Source of the DNA: Phlebopus portentosus
Taxonomy: Eukaryota > Basidiomycota > Agaricomycetes > Boletales > Boletinellaceae
Assembly: GCA_037892935.1 (NCBI GenBank)
Contig: JAYXKI010000001.1
Location: 3,906,001-3,970,000 of the forward strand
DNA: 64,000 bases
Direction: 5' to 3'
The notes under the pieces: generated by a model
Told to the model about the DNA's origin: nothing
Databases searched by the model: none
What the model saw: the letters and a program-made list of their open reading frames with translations, nothing else
Position numbers and translations under genes: made by a program
In this document: in pieces, positions 46,867 to 56,479 of the stretch
Layout of the letters: each line of letters starts with the position of its first letter
Position numbering within the stretch: the stretch's first letter is position 1

Positions 46867-49442
46867 TGTTGCGCAACGTTGCGCAACACGTTCCGAATTC
46901 CAGTCGCGACCTTGCTATGTCGATTCCTGTCGTTGGGGTCTGATAGCGTTATATGCTGGTCTCCCGAGGTATAATCCTTGGTTTCGCATTCGGTTACTGC
47001 GAAGAAGGGTCGTCCGAGTAGCGCCTGAAACGGCGCCTGACGAACGACATGCACTTGCAGGGAAAGATCAATCCCGGCTATCGTAAACTTGGCGTTCGGG
47101 ATTAGTCCTACGGTGGCCGACTTCGCTGTGTCCGCCATCTCGATGGTCGTGCTCTGGTCCGGTGACAGGGGCACTTGAAGTTTTTCCCAAACGTCTTCCC
47201 TAATCAGACACACTGCTGCGCCTTGATCGAGTACGCACTCCACTTCCATCGCGTCCTCCACTACGGCTGTAATCGTACGAAGGGGGAGAGTTGCTTCCGC
47301 GGTCACTCCCGACGTTCCGATGGACAGAATCGAGTCCTCAGGTTGTTGCGATGCGGTTCCGCACAGTTGCATGGCGTAACTCGGCGATTCGACGAGATTC
47401 ACATCGGCAGCGTTATATCTCTTTGCGGTAGTGAGTTCCTTTAGTTGCTTTCGTAGTTCGGGGGCGATCGATAACAGTTCCCTTTGGCTAAGCGTAATGC
47501 TCGTGTCGAGCGTCCGAGTGAGCACGTTAGAGACAGCGTTAGAATCTTCAACGGGGACTACGTAGCGGTATTGGGGTTGGGGGTTCGAGGGTTTTCTAAT
47601 ATCGTCCCGCTGCGGTGACGAACGTGAAACCGCCGGGGACTTAGGATTAGGGGGTGGCGACTGCTGCGCCTTCGAAGCCCCTCTTCCCGGCGGTCCCACT
47701 TTTGTCGGAATGACTACTCCGTCGAACTTCTGCCTTTTACCAGTCGCCGCTTTCTTCTTTGCCTCGTTGAGCAAGATTTCTAAACGTTCTACTTCGTAAT
47801 CGGTCTCTTCTGTCTGATCCTCGCCGATTTCCTGGAGCATAGCTGATGCTATCGGCTCGGCCGGGGTTTCCGGGTGCTCGGCGACTTCGATGATGTTGAC
47901 TGGATGTGACGGGTTCGGCTTTAGCAAGTTGTCAATTCGCTCCATCAGGTTCCGGCCCGAAACCCTACTCGATACGAAGGCTCCGTTTGGCATGACTACT
48001 CGTCCGTTCGAGTCACGTAGACACTTTCCGGCCTGGATATACTCGAGTACCTTTGGGCACGACCTTATAAAGTGGCCGGGATCGCTGCAGAACGCACATC
48101 CGGGCGTGCGAGCCAATGGGGCCGGTTGCGGACCTGTTGCGATTCGAGGGCCCTGGCCTCTAGTGAGCGATTCCAGTGTTACCTGAAAACCCTTCAGCGT
48201 TTCCCAAACTTTACTCAAGTCCGTTTCTTCCTTCTTGACGGTCATTCCATGTCCTCCCGACGACGCGCTCATCGTTGCGCTCGTTCCGCCGCTCATCGGG
48301 TCGGATCCGATCTGATCGACTGCGGATCCCGAAAGAATGTACATAGCTGCGTTTGCTACTTTCTCGATGTCGTAGGGGTCGCCCCTCTCGTGGTCCGGGT
48401 CCTTGATTTCGAGCCTTTGCAGGATATCCTTCCTAGTCTGGCCCGAAATGCCTCGAAGAAACGCGAATTTCGAGTCGTTCTCGGTAAGTTTGTTGCTGGT
48501 AACTAGATACCTGGCTCTGCGTAGGAACTCGCGATGATAAGTGCCGAATTCATCTCTGGTGTGAATACCTTTTTCGGCCCATTCGGCGATGAACTGCTCC
48601 AATTCGCCCCTAGAGTATCTCTTGCCGTCTGCCAAACTTGGATAAAGCTTCTTGACGGCCGTTTTGAAATCTCCGACGCTCGCAGGGGCGGCAGAAACTT
48701 CGGGGAGGGTCTCCCATACTTCTGCAACGTCAGTCTTCGCATAGTACAGGTACCCACGTCTGATGGTAGTCGACGCATCCCAGTTGGAATCTATTGCGAT
48801 CGCATCCACGTCGTCGAAGAAGCGGAACAGTTCCTTCGGATCGGAACCGTCGAATACTGGTGCTCTCTTGTCACCTCGAAGAGGTGGTCTAACTGCAGCC
48901 ATCTGGTTCGATATACGCTGCAACTGCTGATAATTGGTCTGAAGTTGGTTAAGGATCTGCAGGTTACTTCCCAGTCCTTGGAGGTGGTGAGCGAGAGTTA
49001 ATCCGCTTGGTTGCGACTGTTGCGCAAGCGGATCGACTTGGATCGCTTGATTGGAGGTTTGAGGCTGTCTGAGCCTAGCGGGGTCTGGGTAATCGAGTCG
49101 AACAGTGATATCCTCAGGCGACGAGGATTCTTGCTCGGAGAATTCGGTAGGTAGATCGGTTTCTTGGAAACTAAAAGGAGACGATTCGGCCGACGGCTCG
49201 AACGATGGTAGGGTACTGGACTCGGTCAGAGGTGAAGGTTGAATTACTGAAGAACTTAGCGACGATGCTGTGGTGCTTCTAGCGCTTGCCCTCTGCCTAG
49301 GTGTCCGAGGTGTGACTTGGGGTAAGGCTTGGTGAACTACGGGGATACGGGCTGATTGGCTTCGGGTAGTCCGAGTACTACCTGGAGTTTGGTTACTCGT
49401 TTTGGACGAACAGTGAATTTCCCCCCTCGCCGGGGGCTCCAC
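46839..49442 (-). CDS. Element 2 gag-protease
   Basis: 867 codons open from the primer-binding site to TGA at 46839. The N-terminal ~160 residues are Ser/Pro/Gln-rich. A capsid-like region follows (KRAPVFDGSDPKELFRFFDD, then RRGYLYYAKTDVAEVWETL). A CCHC zinc knuckle CAFCSDPGHFIRSC is at about 448-461. An aspartic protease has VLDQGAAVCLI at about 737 and the late ALLGRPFF motif. The first in-frame ATG is only at 48902 (687 residues from there); upstream the frame is open but has no Met, even into the LTR. Initiation may use that ATG, a spliced leader exon, or a non-AUG codon. Fusing protease to gag ahead of a pol frameshift fits Ty3/gypsy elements. Confidence 0.9.
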   Translation of the reverse strand: MEPPARGEIHCSSKTSNQTPGSTRTTRSQSARIPVVHQALPQVTPRTPRQRASARSTTASSLSSSVIQPSPLTESSTLPSFEPSAESSPFSFQETDLPTEFSEQESSSPEDITVRLDYPDPARLRQPQTSNQAIQVDPLAQQSQPSGLTLAHHLQGLGSNLQILNQLQTNYQQLQRISNQMAAVRPPLRGDKRAPVFDGSDPKELFRFFDDVDAIAIDSNWDASTTIRRGYLYYAKTDVAEVWETLPEVSAAPASVGDFKTAVKKLYPSLADGKRYSRGELEQFIAEWAEKGIHTRDEFGTYHREFLRRARYLVTSNKLTENDSKFAFLRGISGQTRKDILQRLEIKDPDHERGDPYDIEKVANAAMYILSGSAVDQIGSDPMSGGTSATMSASSGGHGMTVKKEETDLSKVWETLKGFQVTLESLTRGQGPRIATGPQPAPLARTPGCAFCSDPGHFIRSCPKVLEYIQAGKCLRDSNGRVVMPNGAFVSSRVSGRNLMERIDNLLKPNPSHPVNIIEVAEHPETPAEPIASAMLQEIGEDQTEETDYEVERLEILLNEAKKKAATGKRQKFDGVVIPTKVGPPGRGASKAQQSPPPNPKSPAVSRSSPQRDDIRKPSNPQPQYRYVVPVEDSNAVSNVLTRTLDTSITLSQRELLSIAPELRKQLKELTTAKRYNAADVNLVESPSYAMQLCGTASQQPEDSILSIGTSGVTAEATLPLRTITAVVEDAMEVECVLDQGAAVCLIREDVWEKLQVPLSPDQSTTIEMADTAKSATVGLIPNAKFTIAGIDLSLQVHVVRQAPFQALLGRPFFAVTECETKDYTSGDQHITLSDPNDRNRHSKVATGIRNVLRNVAQQGFQQTSRN
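46860..46866 (-). promoter_or_regulatory. Programmed -1 ribosomal frameshift site (G GGU UUU)
   Basis: Minus strand reads CA GGG TTT TCAG. In the gag frame the codons are CAG GGT TTT CAG, and slipping back one base on G GGT TTT leads directly into the open pol frame (SADVEELIL). The gag stop lies 21 nt downstream. The heptamer obeys the X XXY YYZ rule and is conserved in Element 1 (26186-26192). Confidence 0.82.
49427..49441 (-). promoter_or_regulatory. Element 2 tRNA primer-binding site
   Basis: Two bases inside the 5' LTR end the minus strand reads TGGAGCCCCCGGCGA, which starts with the TGG expected to pair with a tRNA CCA end. The matching tRNA was not identified. Confidence 0.6.
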
Positions 49443-49443
49443 T

Positions 49444-50789
49444 TGAAACTCCTGTGCACTGTCTGATAGCTGAGGAGTGTCACAGTTCTTGGGGGCTGTT
49501 CGGTAAGATTTAAAACGAGTGGGAAAGAGAAGGGTGATCTTTGGGGGGAAAACTAGAGAAGGGCTGATGCGTCGATCTGGGTTCCGGAGCAGTTCCGGAA
49601 GGGATGGAGGAGAAATGGGATTGAAGGCTGCTGGATGTATGCGAGGGGGGGGGATTGGATTAAAGGAGATAGGCGAAGAAGCAAGGCGGGAGAAGTCGAA
49701 GCAAGGGGGGGATCGGCGGTGGCAGTGCGAAGGTAATCGATGTCCTCACAGGTAATCCCTCGATGGATTCGAACCCTGAAGGCGGAAGACGATGAGACGA
49801 AGCTTAGAGAAGGACTTCCCCTGAGCGCTGACGATTCGAAGGTGATCCTTTCGAGGATCCGACACGATATAACGGGTTACGACGAGTTACGACGGGTTTC
49901 GGTGGGTTACGAAGCGAAACGGAGCGATACGACGCGGAACGAAGCGATACGCAAGGGACTCAAGTGAGACCTCGCGTAGAGGCGTAGGGAGGAGAGATGA
50001 GGGTCTCCGACTTCAACACGGGTTGAACTGATCACACTGGGCTCGGGTACGACTGCAGAGCAGGAGACTCGAGGCGTATGAGACAGAACTATCGTGTATT
50101 TGTGGGAGATAGAGTCGAGGAGAGTACAGGAAGAGTCGAATTGGTCTCGACTGTAGCTAAAGTGGGTTCAAGCCCGAGCTAAACTGTTTCCTGCTAAAAC
50201 TCTCGGGCTAAAACTGGGCTCCTACTACAAGTTGCTCGCCTATTTATAACTTTGTCCGAACCTGAGCCATCGGAGCGTCAGGGAGCATAACGAAAGGAAA
50301 TCGGAAGTGAAAATCATAAGGGAACACACGGGAACAAAGTACGAGGCGAGCATATCTGGAAGGTGGCGAGATAATGACCATAGAGCATAATACGAAATGT
50401 GAGCGCACACGGAATAATGAGCATAAGAATCATAAGGAACAAAACAAAATATGAACGCATATGGGACTCAAAAAGGGGAAAAGCCGGAGTGCGTCGCGTC
50501 GGGTCGAAACTTGGGAGGTGTCGGGGGCCGATTGCGGATCCTTCAATTTACCTCTCGTGCCTGGGTTTAGTAAGACGAGCTAGCTAAGTCAGCCTTTGTA
50601 AGTTTTCGACTGGGTGGCTCGAGCGTCCGAAGGTTCTTCCTACGCAGCGGTCGAGTGCGAGAGGCTACAGTAGTCCGTTCCACTTCGAATCGAATCGATC
50701 CGCACCGAGTTCCGCTGTTACGATGCGGATCACCGCGGAACACGTGTCACGTGCGCGATCTCGGACCTAGCGTGTCGGTGCTTCTTACA
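49444..50789 (-). repeat. Element 2 5' LTR (right)
   Basis: 1346 bp, almost identical to 39300-40643. It is followed on the right by the target duplication CCGA. The gag frame stays open about 100 codons into this LTR. Confidence 0.95.
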
Positions 50790-50793
50790 CCGA

Positions 50794-53500
50794 TTGGTTG
50801 ACCACAAATCCTAAATAGTCGAGTTCTTTCTTTCTGAAGTAGCACTTCTCTAGTTTACAGAAAAAGTCTGCTTTCCTTAACCTGCGCAATACCTCTGCTA
50901 GCAGGTCCCAATGTTCCTGTTCCGTTTCTGCATATACTATAATGTCGTCCAAATAAATGAGTATGCCCTGTCCAATCATGTCCTGAAAGAGCTCATTTAT
51001 TGCATGTTGGAATACCGCAGATGCATTCATTAATCCAAACTGCATTATCATCAGCTGGTATACTCCCATGTGAGTCCTGAAGGTGGCATACTTCTCATGC
51101 CCAGGGTGTATTCAAATGTTGTTGTACCCACTTCACAAATCCAGTGTAGAGAACTATTTGGCATGTGCAAGATCGTCTGGGAGCATATGTAGCAGGGGCA
51201 TCAGCTGGTGATCTGGAATGACCACCGCATTCAGTCCTCTGTAGTCGATAACAATTTGATACTCCAGCTTGCCATCCTTCCCTATCATCTTCTTAGCTAC
51301 TATGAATACTGGTGCACAAGTGTTCACCTTTTCTTCAGCTAGTACTTGATTTCCTACAACACAAATCTATCCCTTCTTTAGATCCTCGTGAATCCATTCT
51401 TCTACTGCTCGCTTTTCAGCAGGAGTGAGTGGATATACCGGTCCAGGTTCCAGGAGCTCGATCTTCATATCCCATTGGCTCGAACTAGGTAGCTGCTTAG
51501 CAGCTTCCTTGTCAAACCTATCCCTGAACTCCCATATTTGTTTCAGAAGAATTTCTTCAAGAGATTTATTGCCAGCAGGGTCAGCTTTCTCTTGAGCATA
51601 CTTTTGTGCTATGCTGTTGTACTTGAGAAGGCGTTCTCTCTGTGATGTGACCTGTCGATGTTCTAGATAGCAGATCCAGTGAGGAGGCTTGGGTGGCCTA
51701 CCTCTTCGAGAGGCATCCTCCACATACATCGAGGTAGCAGGCTTGTGTGATCCTAGGGTACCCTTGAACTCCATCTCAGATCTAGCTCTTCTCTCTAGCA
51801 CTTTTCCTTCCACTTTGGGTGGCTGCATGACTGAGTCAATAGGTGTGCACTATCGGTGCCCCTTCTGCCCCTGCGAGAGTCCCTGCTCCATTGCAGCATA
51901 ATTCGAAATGAACCTGTTACCTCTACTATTTGTTTTCCCTATTGGAGCAGGGCCCTGCATTTGGTTATCAAACCGTGGTCTTTATGAGTGCACTTGAGCT
52001 CTCAAAGCTAGCCTACTTGATGATTATGGCATACTAACTTCGGCCCTGTGCTAATTGAGTGAGACTACCCTCCCTTTGGGGTGGACTACTTTTCTAGACA
52101 CTAGCCTACCCTTGAATGACATCTCATGTCTAGTCACTCCTCAGTTTCTCATAGGAGGAGATCTCGCTAGGTGGCTGAACCTAGTATGCTTCGTGGCCTT
52201 AGTTCCACAGCACTCCTGACCCGAAGTACTCTTGCTTGTATCTCTGCTTTGTGTGGTGAAGTTAACCAACTGCTTTTGCACTGCCAGGGTTGAGTCATTG
52301 TGGCCCTCGTGCATGGATGGAGGAGTCCACTCCACCCTAATACTCTTTATAACAGAGTTTGATTCTGTACCACTTCCTCCACTCTTCTGTTGATGCATCT
52401 TGAGTGGATCAGGTGCATAGTGTCTAGGTTTTCCTCCTTTTGGTGGCATACTAGGCTTCTTCCTTCTAACTGTATCTGATCCTTCTGCATTGATTGTCAT
52501 TTGTACTTGTATTTCTTCCTGCACACTTGCTTGTGCTTCTGATGTCATTGGCGAGGCTACTGTTCCTAAGTTTCCTTGAATTGCTAATACCTGGAGATGT
52601 GCCATATACATGCTGCTATATTCATTGAAGAGTTCATTGTGTCTTGCGCCCTTGTCCATATCTCTAACTATAGTGCGGTATACCATTCCATCTGCTTCCT
52701 TGAGACTGTCGAAGTTGTGCCAGTTCTGTTCGTCCTTCGTTATTTGGCACTTGTCCCCAAACCAGAAGAATTTCCATCTCCCTTCTTGTTTGGCAAAGGA
52801 GAGTTCTGGTGGTTTGTGCATGACTTCGTCAAATGTTGCAAGCAGTGCTGTTGATTCCTTTTCTTTTCCTTTCTCGAGTGGTACTATCATAGTTTCTTCT
52901 TTCTCTTTCTGGGTTTCTTGTCCTGAATTGATGTCGCTGTGGTAATAGACCCTGGTTTCCCATTCTTCTTCCTTTTCGTCATCTGCATCCCATTCAGGTG
53001 GAATGTAGTCTGGGATTCTACACTATTTTCTGTGCTTTCGGAGTTTCCTTGGGGCTAGGAATAGCTGTATAGAATGCAAGCGGGCTGTCCTATTAAAAGC
53101 AATTTCCTTTCCACCTTTGCAAAGGATTCCCTTAGTCCAGTCGATGGTTGGCTTATGCTGTTCAAGCTAATCATTTCCTATGAGAAACTTGTCTTTGTAT
53201 GTATCCACCACTGTGATGTCTATTAAACCTCTTGTAATCTCTGTGTCCACTATTGCTCTGACGTTCCGAGTCCATCCACCATGATTAATCGATCCATCGG
53301 CATTTCAGATGGTATAGTTACCTTCTGCAGGCACTGTTCTTAGTCCTAGGCTCTGTACAACCGTAGGGCTAATAGTAGTGATTGCAGATCCGGAGTCAAT
53401 CATAGCCGAGAGATTAACCTTTTTCTGTCCCTGAATGACATCAATGGGTATAGTAGGATGGTTGGAATTTGGTCTAGCAATAGTCCATTAGCGCTTTATT
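50794..53500 (-). pseudogene. Element 3 protease, linker and RT 5' part
   Basis: From right to left on the minus strand: protease with MIDSGSAITTISP near 53400 and FLIGND near 53190; a long hydrophilic linker open at 52141-52890; the pre-RT region at 51367-51828 (YPLTPAEKRAVEEWIHEDL); then the RT with VIDYRGLNAVVIPDHQ, the catalytic YLDDIIVYAET (about 50950) and KKELDYLGFVVNQS, at which Element 2 interrupts. Several stops separate the pieces, so this copy is inactive. Confidence 0.85.
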
Positions 53501-56340
53501 TCTTGTGTGTCCTTCGAGCTCTCACTAGTGTCCAATGTCGACTGGTGGCCCTTCAAAAATCCTCCTCCTCAGAATCCTCCTTGAGGGGATATGAAGCCTG
53601 TTTCTTATGTCTTGGTAACTTTATCTATTTATCCAGTAGTTCTTCTATCTCTGAATCGCTGCTAATCCTAACTTTCTGGCATTTTAGGAAGTGGCCAGTC
53701 TTGCCAGATCGTCTCTTCTGCACCCATCTCTTGTAGTTGGTTTGGTGTCCACAGCTTCTCTATTGTTCTCACCCTACATTGTTGCAGTCCTGTGCAAAGT
53801 GACCTGTTTTGCCGCTGTAGTGCGCCGCACTAACCTGTACCGGTCCAGCGGCACAGGCCTGTAAGGGCGGTACTCCCCTATGCCATACCCAGGACACCCC
53901 GCGTACTATTGTCAGCAAACCAGCCTTCGCCGCCGTTACCCATAATACAGCCTGCTCAGCGGCCGCCGGACCTTCGGCGGCCTAGGAACAGCATCCACGC
54001 CGCCGCCGCCGCCGACCATACGAACCGGCGGCGACGCCTCCACTCCTATCTTATGATCACCTTGTCCTCCCTTCGACCAAATCCTAGTTCCCCTTCTCCA
54101 GCCTCTCTCAAGAACGGTTCCGCCGAATCCGGTGACTCCGGGCTTCGGAAGTGCTCGCACGGCGGCCGGATACGCTGCGGCGGATGTATATCGCGCCATC
54201 GCGGAGGTGTATGCCCGCCGCCGCGCCGGCTGGGTGAACGATAGCCAATCTCAGGTCCATTTCGTTGATTGTTTCATATTCTTATCATCCCACATTGTAC
54301 GCCGAGCGCGGTAGCGCGCCCGGCGGCCGTCCGTATATTCCCCTTTTTAGTTTTATTCGACCCCTTGGCGTTTCAGATCTATATAGAGCGCGCCCTGACC
54401 GATCCGAACGGCCCCGACATTCGACACGACGTACCAGCACTCCGCCGTTCCGATTGGGGCGCCCCCAGGTCTTGGTGGCTTGGCGGCGCATCTCGGCGGC
54501 GGCCCCCGCCGTTGCGGCGCGCCTGTCACGCCTCGCCGCCCGCCGCTTTAAGTGATATTTCTTATCAAGGACTCATAGTATATATAGAGAGCATGTATCT
54601 ATCCTAAAAAGCAGCAGATATACACTCTAGAACGCAGCTACCAGAGACCAACCACAAGTAAAGAAGCCTCCTTCAAGAAACCAGTATATACAAAGAATCA
54701 GACAGCCGGATCGGGCGAACTCCCGGTCACGTGCCCTCGCCGATCCCATCCTGACGGCGTGGCCCTGGATCTCACAGGATAGAAGCCGCCGAGCTCATTC
54801 GCCGCCCTGGTCGTCTCCCCTCTGCGCAGCTGTCACTCGTCTAGTAATCGCTCCGGGAACGTCCCACTCATATCTGCATCGCCGTCTCTCTCTCTCTAGC
54901 CTCCGCCGCCGCTCGAGCCCTGAACATTTGTGATTCTTCCTCAACGCCTCGACGCAGCCGTCACTCTTCTAGGCATCTGTTATACTTCGTCGACGCCTCG
55001 ACGCAGCTGTCACTCTTCTTGTGTTCACCCCTTCCGTCGGCGCCGGCGCCCCTTTTCGACTGAGTCCAGTCTCCCACTTCTCGCCGCCTCCGCCGCCTCC
55101 GCGTCGTTCCACCGCCGACACTACTCCCCTTTTAAGTGGTGTCGACTCTCTCTCTCCCGCACCCTCTCTGTGTCGCTCCGACGTCATCTCCCCGACTACC
55201 AGGCGGAATTGCACTGGTGCGAACCTCCGCCGGCCCCGCACCCAGTCCACCGCTGCGACCCCTTCGCCGGTTCAGTCGGACTCGGCGATCCCTATACAGT
55301 CGCCGAGGCCCGGATCGCCGCGGCGAGTTATTCGAAGGCGCGGCGGATCTGCCCTAACGGCCAGATCCTTGTACATCTGAGCTGAGTGTCGCTTCTGAAA
55401 GCCTGTAGGTAGTCTGTAGATCTGGTAGGACCTCCCCTTTTTCCTCTCGACACCTTTGACATCGCCTCCCTGTGGTCGAATGCCGCCGCCGCCGCCTTTG
55501 TCCCTGTCTAGGAGAGTCTGATAGCCTACACCGCATGCCCAGCATACCCTAGAATTTTCACCTCGGGAACCCCTAGTAAAGCGCCTAGACATATCGATGT
55601 CTATAGGCTCACCCAGAAACTCAGCTGGATGACAAGCTTCTGGGGGCACTAGCATGTACGATACTGCTTGCCCATTTTTAAACATCAGGATGTATTTCCT
55701 ATTACTACCTATTACCTTGGCAGCTATTAGACTGGCCTCTAGATTGCTAGTGTTCTCTTGCCATTGGGTCAGGTCCCAAGTAGGGTGGTCTATATTCATA
55801 AGCAGTGCCTTTAGGATAGCCTGATTGAGTCCTCTTTTGTACTCGTAAATCAGCGCTTGATGATTATAATGACTTAGTAGCCTCATTCTGATGTCATTGA
55901 AGGCCCTGTTATACTACTTCACCCACGCCTGCTCCTGATAAATTGTCCTAATATTTTGCTCGGCTTCTTCTTGAAGTCCAAAAATGCCATTATGGTTGAG
56001 CGCTAGTTCGTTCCATAGGTCGTCCTTGTCATCCCATCCACCCTTCTTGTTAATAACAAGCTCATTGTTTGCATCTCACTTGTAGATGGTGAGTAGTTGA
56101 TTCCTATTTATAGCCCATTTGCCATTAACCCAAGTCTGAGCTTGTCCTCTCAGACATTCTAAAATGATCTTAACCCTCTTTTGTCAGTCACTCGGATGTT
56201 TCTCATTCAACCGACTGATCATTTGGTTCTGAAAGTTTTCAAGTGACTCATAAGGGTTTCCCTTAAATAAGGGATACTTCATGATGTCTTTGTTTGACAT
56301 ATTGACCTAGATGAATTCAATCAACATTTTTTTATGAGTA
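53501..56340 (-). pseudogene. Element 3 gag, split at the zinc knuckle by a solo LTR
   Basis: The minus strand starts MSNKDIMKYPLFKGNPYESL (about 56300) and continues through CLRGQAQTWVNGKWAIN, LLSHYNHQALIYEYKRGLNQ and DIDMSRRFTRGSRGENSRVCWACG. The solo LTR 53816-55530 follows. The knuckle then resumes as GKTGHFAQDC (53770-53811). Joining the flanks gives the CCHC spacing CX2CX4HX4C. Stops are present. This locates the insertion to a few bases. Confidence 0.78.
53816..55530. mobile_element. GC-rich solo LTR in Element 3 gag
   Basis: 1715 bp, TGTAGTGCGCC...AGCCTACA, flanked by 4-bp CCGC duplications (53812-53815 and 55531-55534). It is rich in CCG/CGG, unlike the decayed surroundings. It contains TATATATAGAG at about 54579 and a near-repeat of GACGCCTCGACGCAGC-TGTCACTCTTCT (54945-55017). 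Apparent long frames on both strands are CCG-driven and carry no domain. No RT or integrase is present, so a solo LTR is the simplest reading. Confidence 0.72.
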
Positions 56341-56479
56341 TCACTAAAATTCAGCACATTATAATAATACATAGTTTAGTAGCTAAGTTATCCAGCGAGT
56401 ACCGCCTCTGCTTTTCAACTAGTCACCTTACCCTTCCTGCCTAGTTGGTTCTTGGGCATCTTCCTTCCTCTTAGCAAGC

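Larger units (their letters stand above)
39300..50789 (-). mobile_element. Element 2: young Ty3/gypsy copy with antisense accessory gene
   Basis: LTRs 39300-40643 and 49444-50789 differ by about one substitution and two homopolymer lengths. The target duplication is CCGA (39296-39299 and 50790-50793). Deleting the element re-joins the Element 3 RT reading (FVVNQS to GMQMDPYK). Minus strand: gag-protease (46839-49442), a -1 frameshift site, and RT-RNase H-integrase (43273-46866). Plus strand: a three-exon accessory gene between pol and the 3' LTR. CpG is abundant, in contrast to Element 1. One nonsense codon in pol (43867-43869) suggests this copy is not fully autonomous. Confidence 0.95.

Noticed and set aside
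53936..55380. Several 90-150 codon frames on both strands in the GC-rich block
   Set aside because: They are driven by CCG/CGG composition, which removes stops in all frames, and lie wholly inside a TG...CA unit with target duplications.
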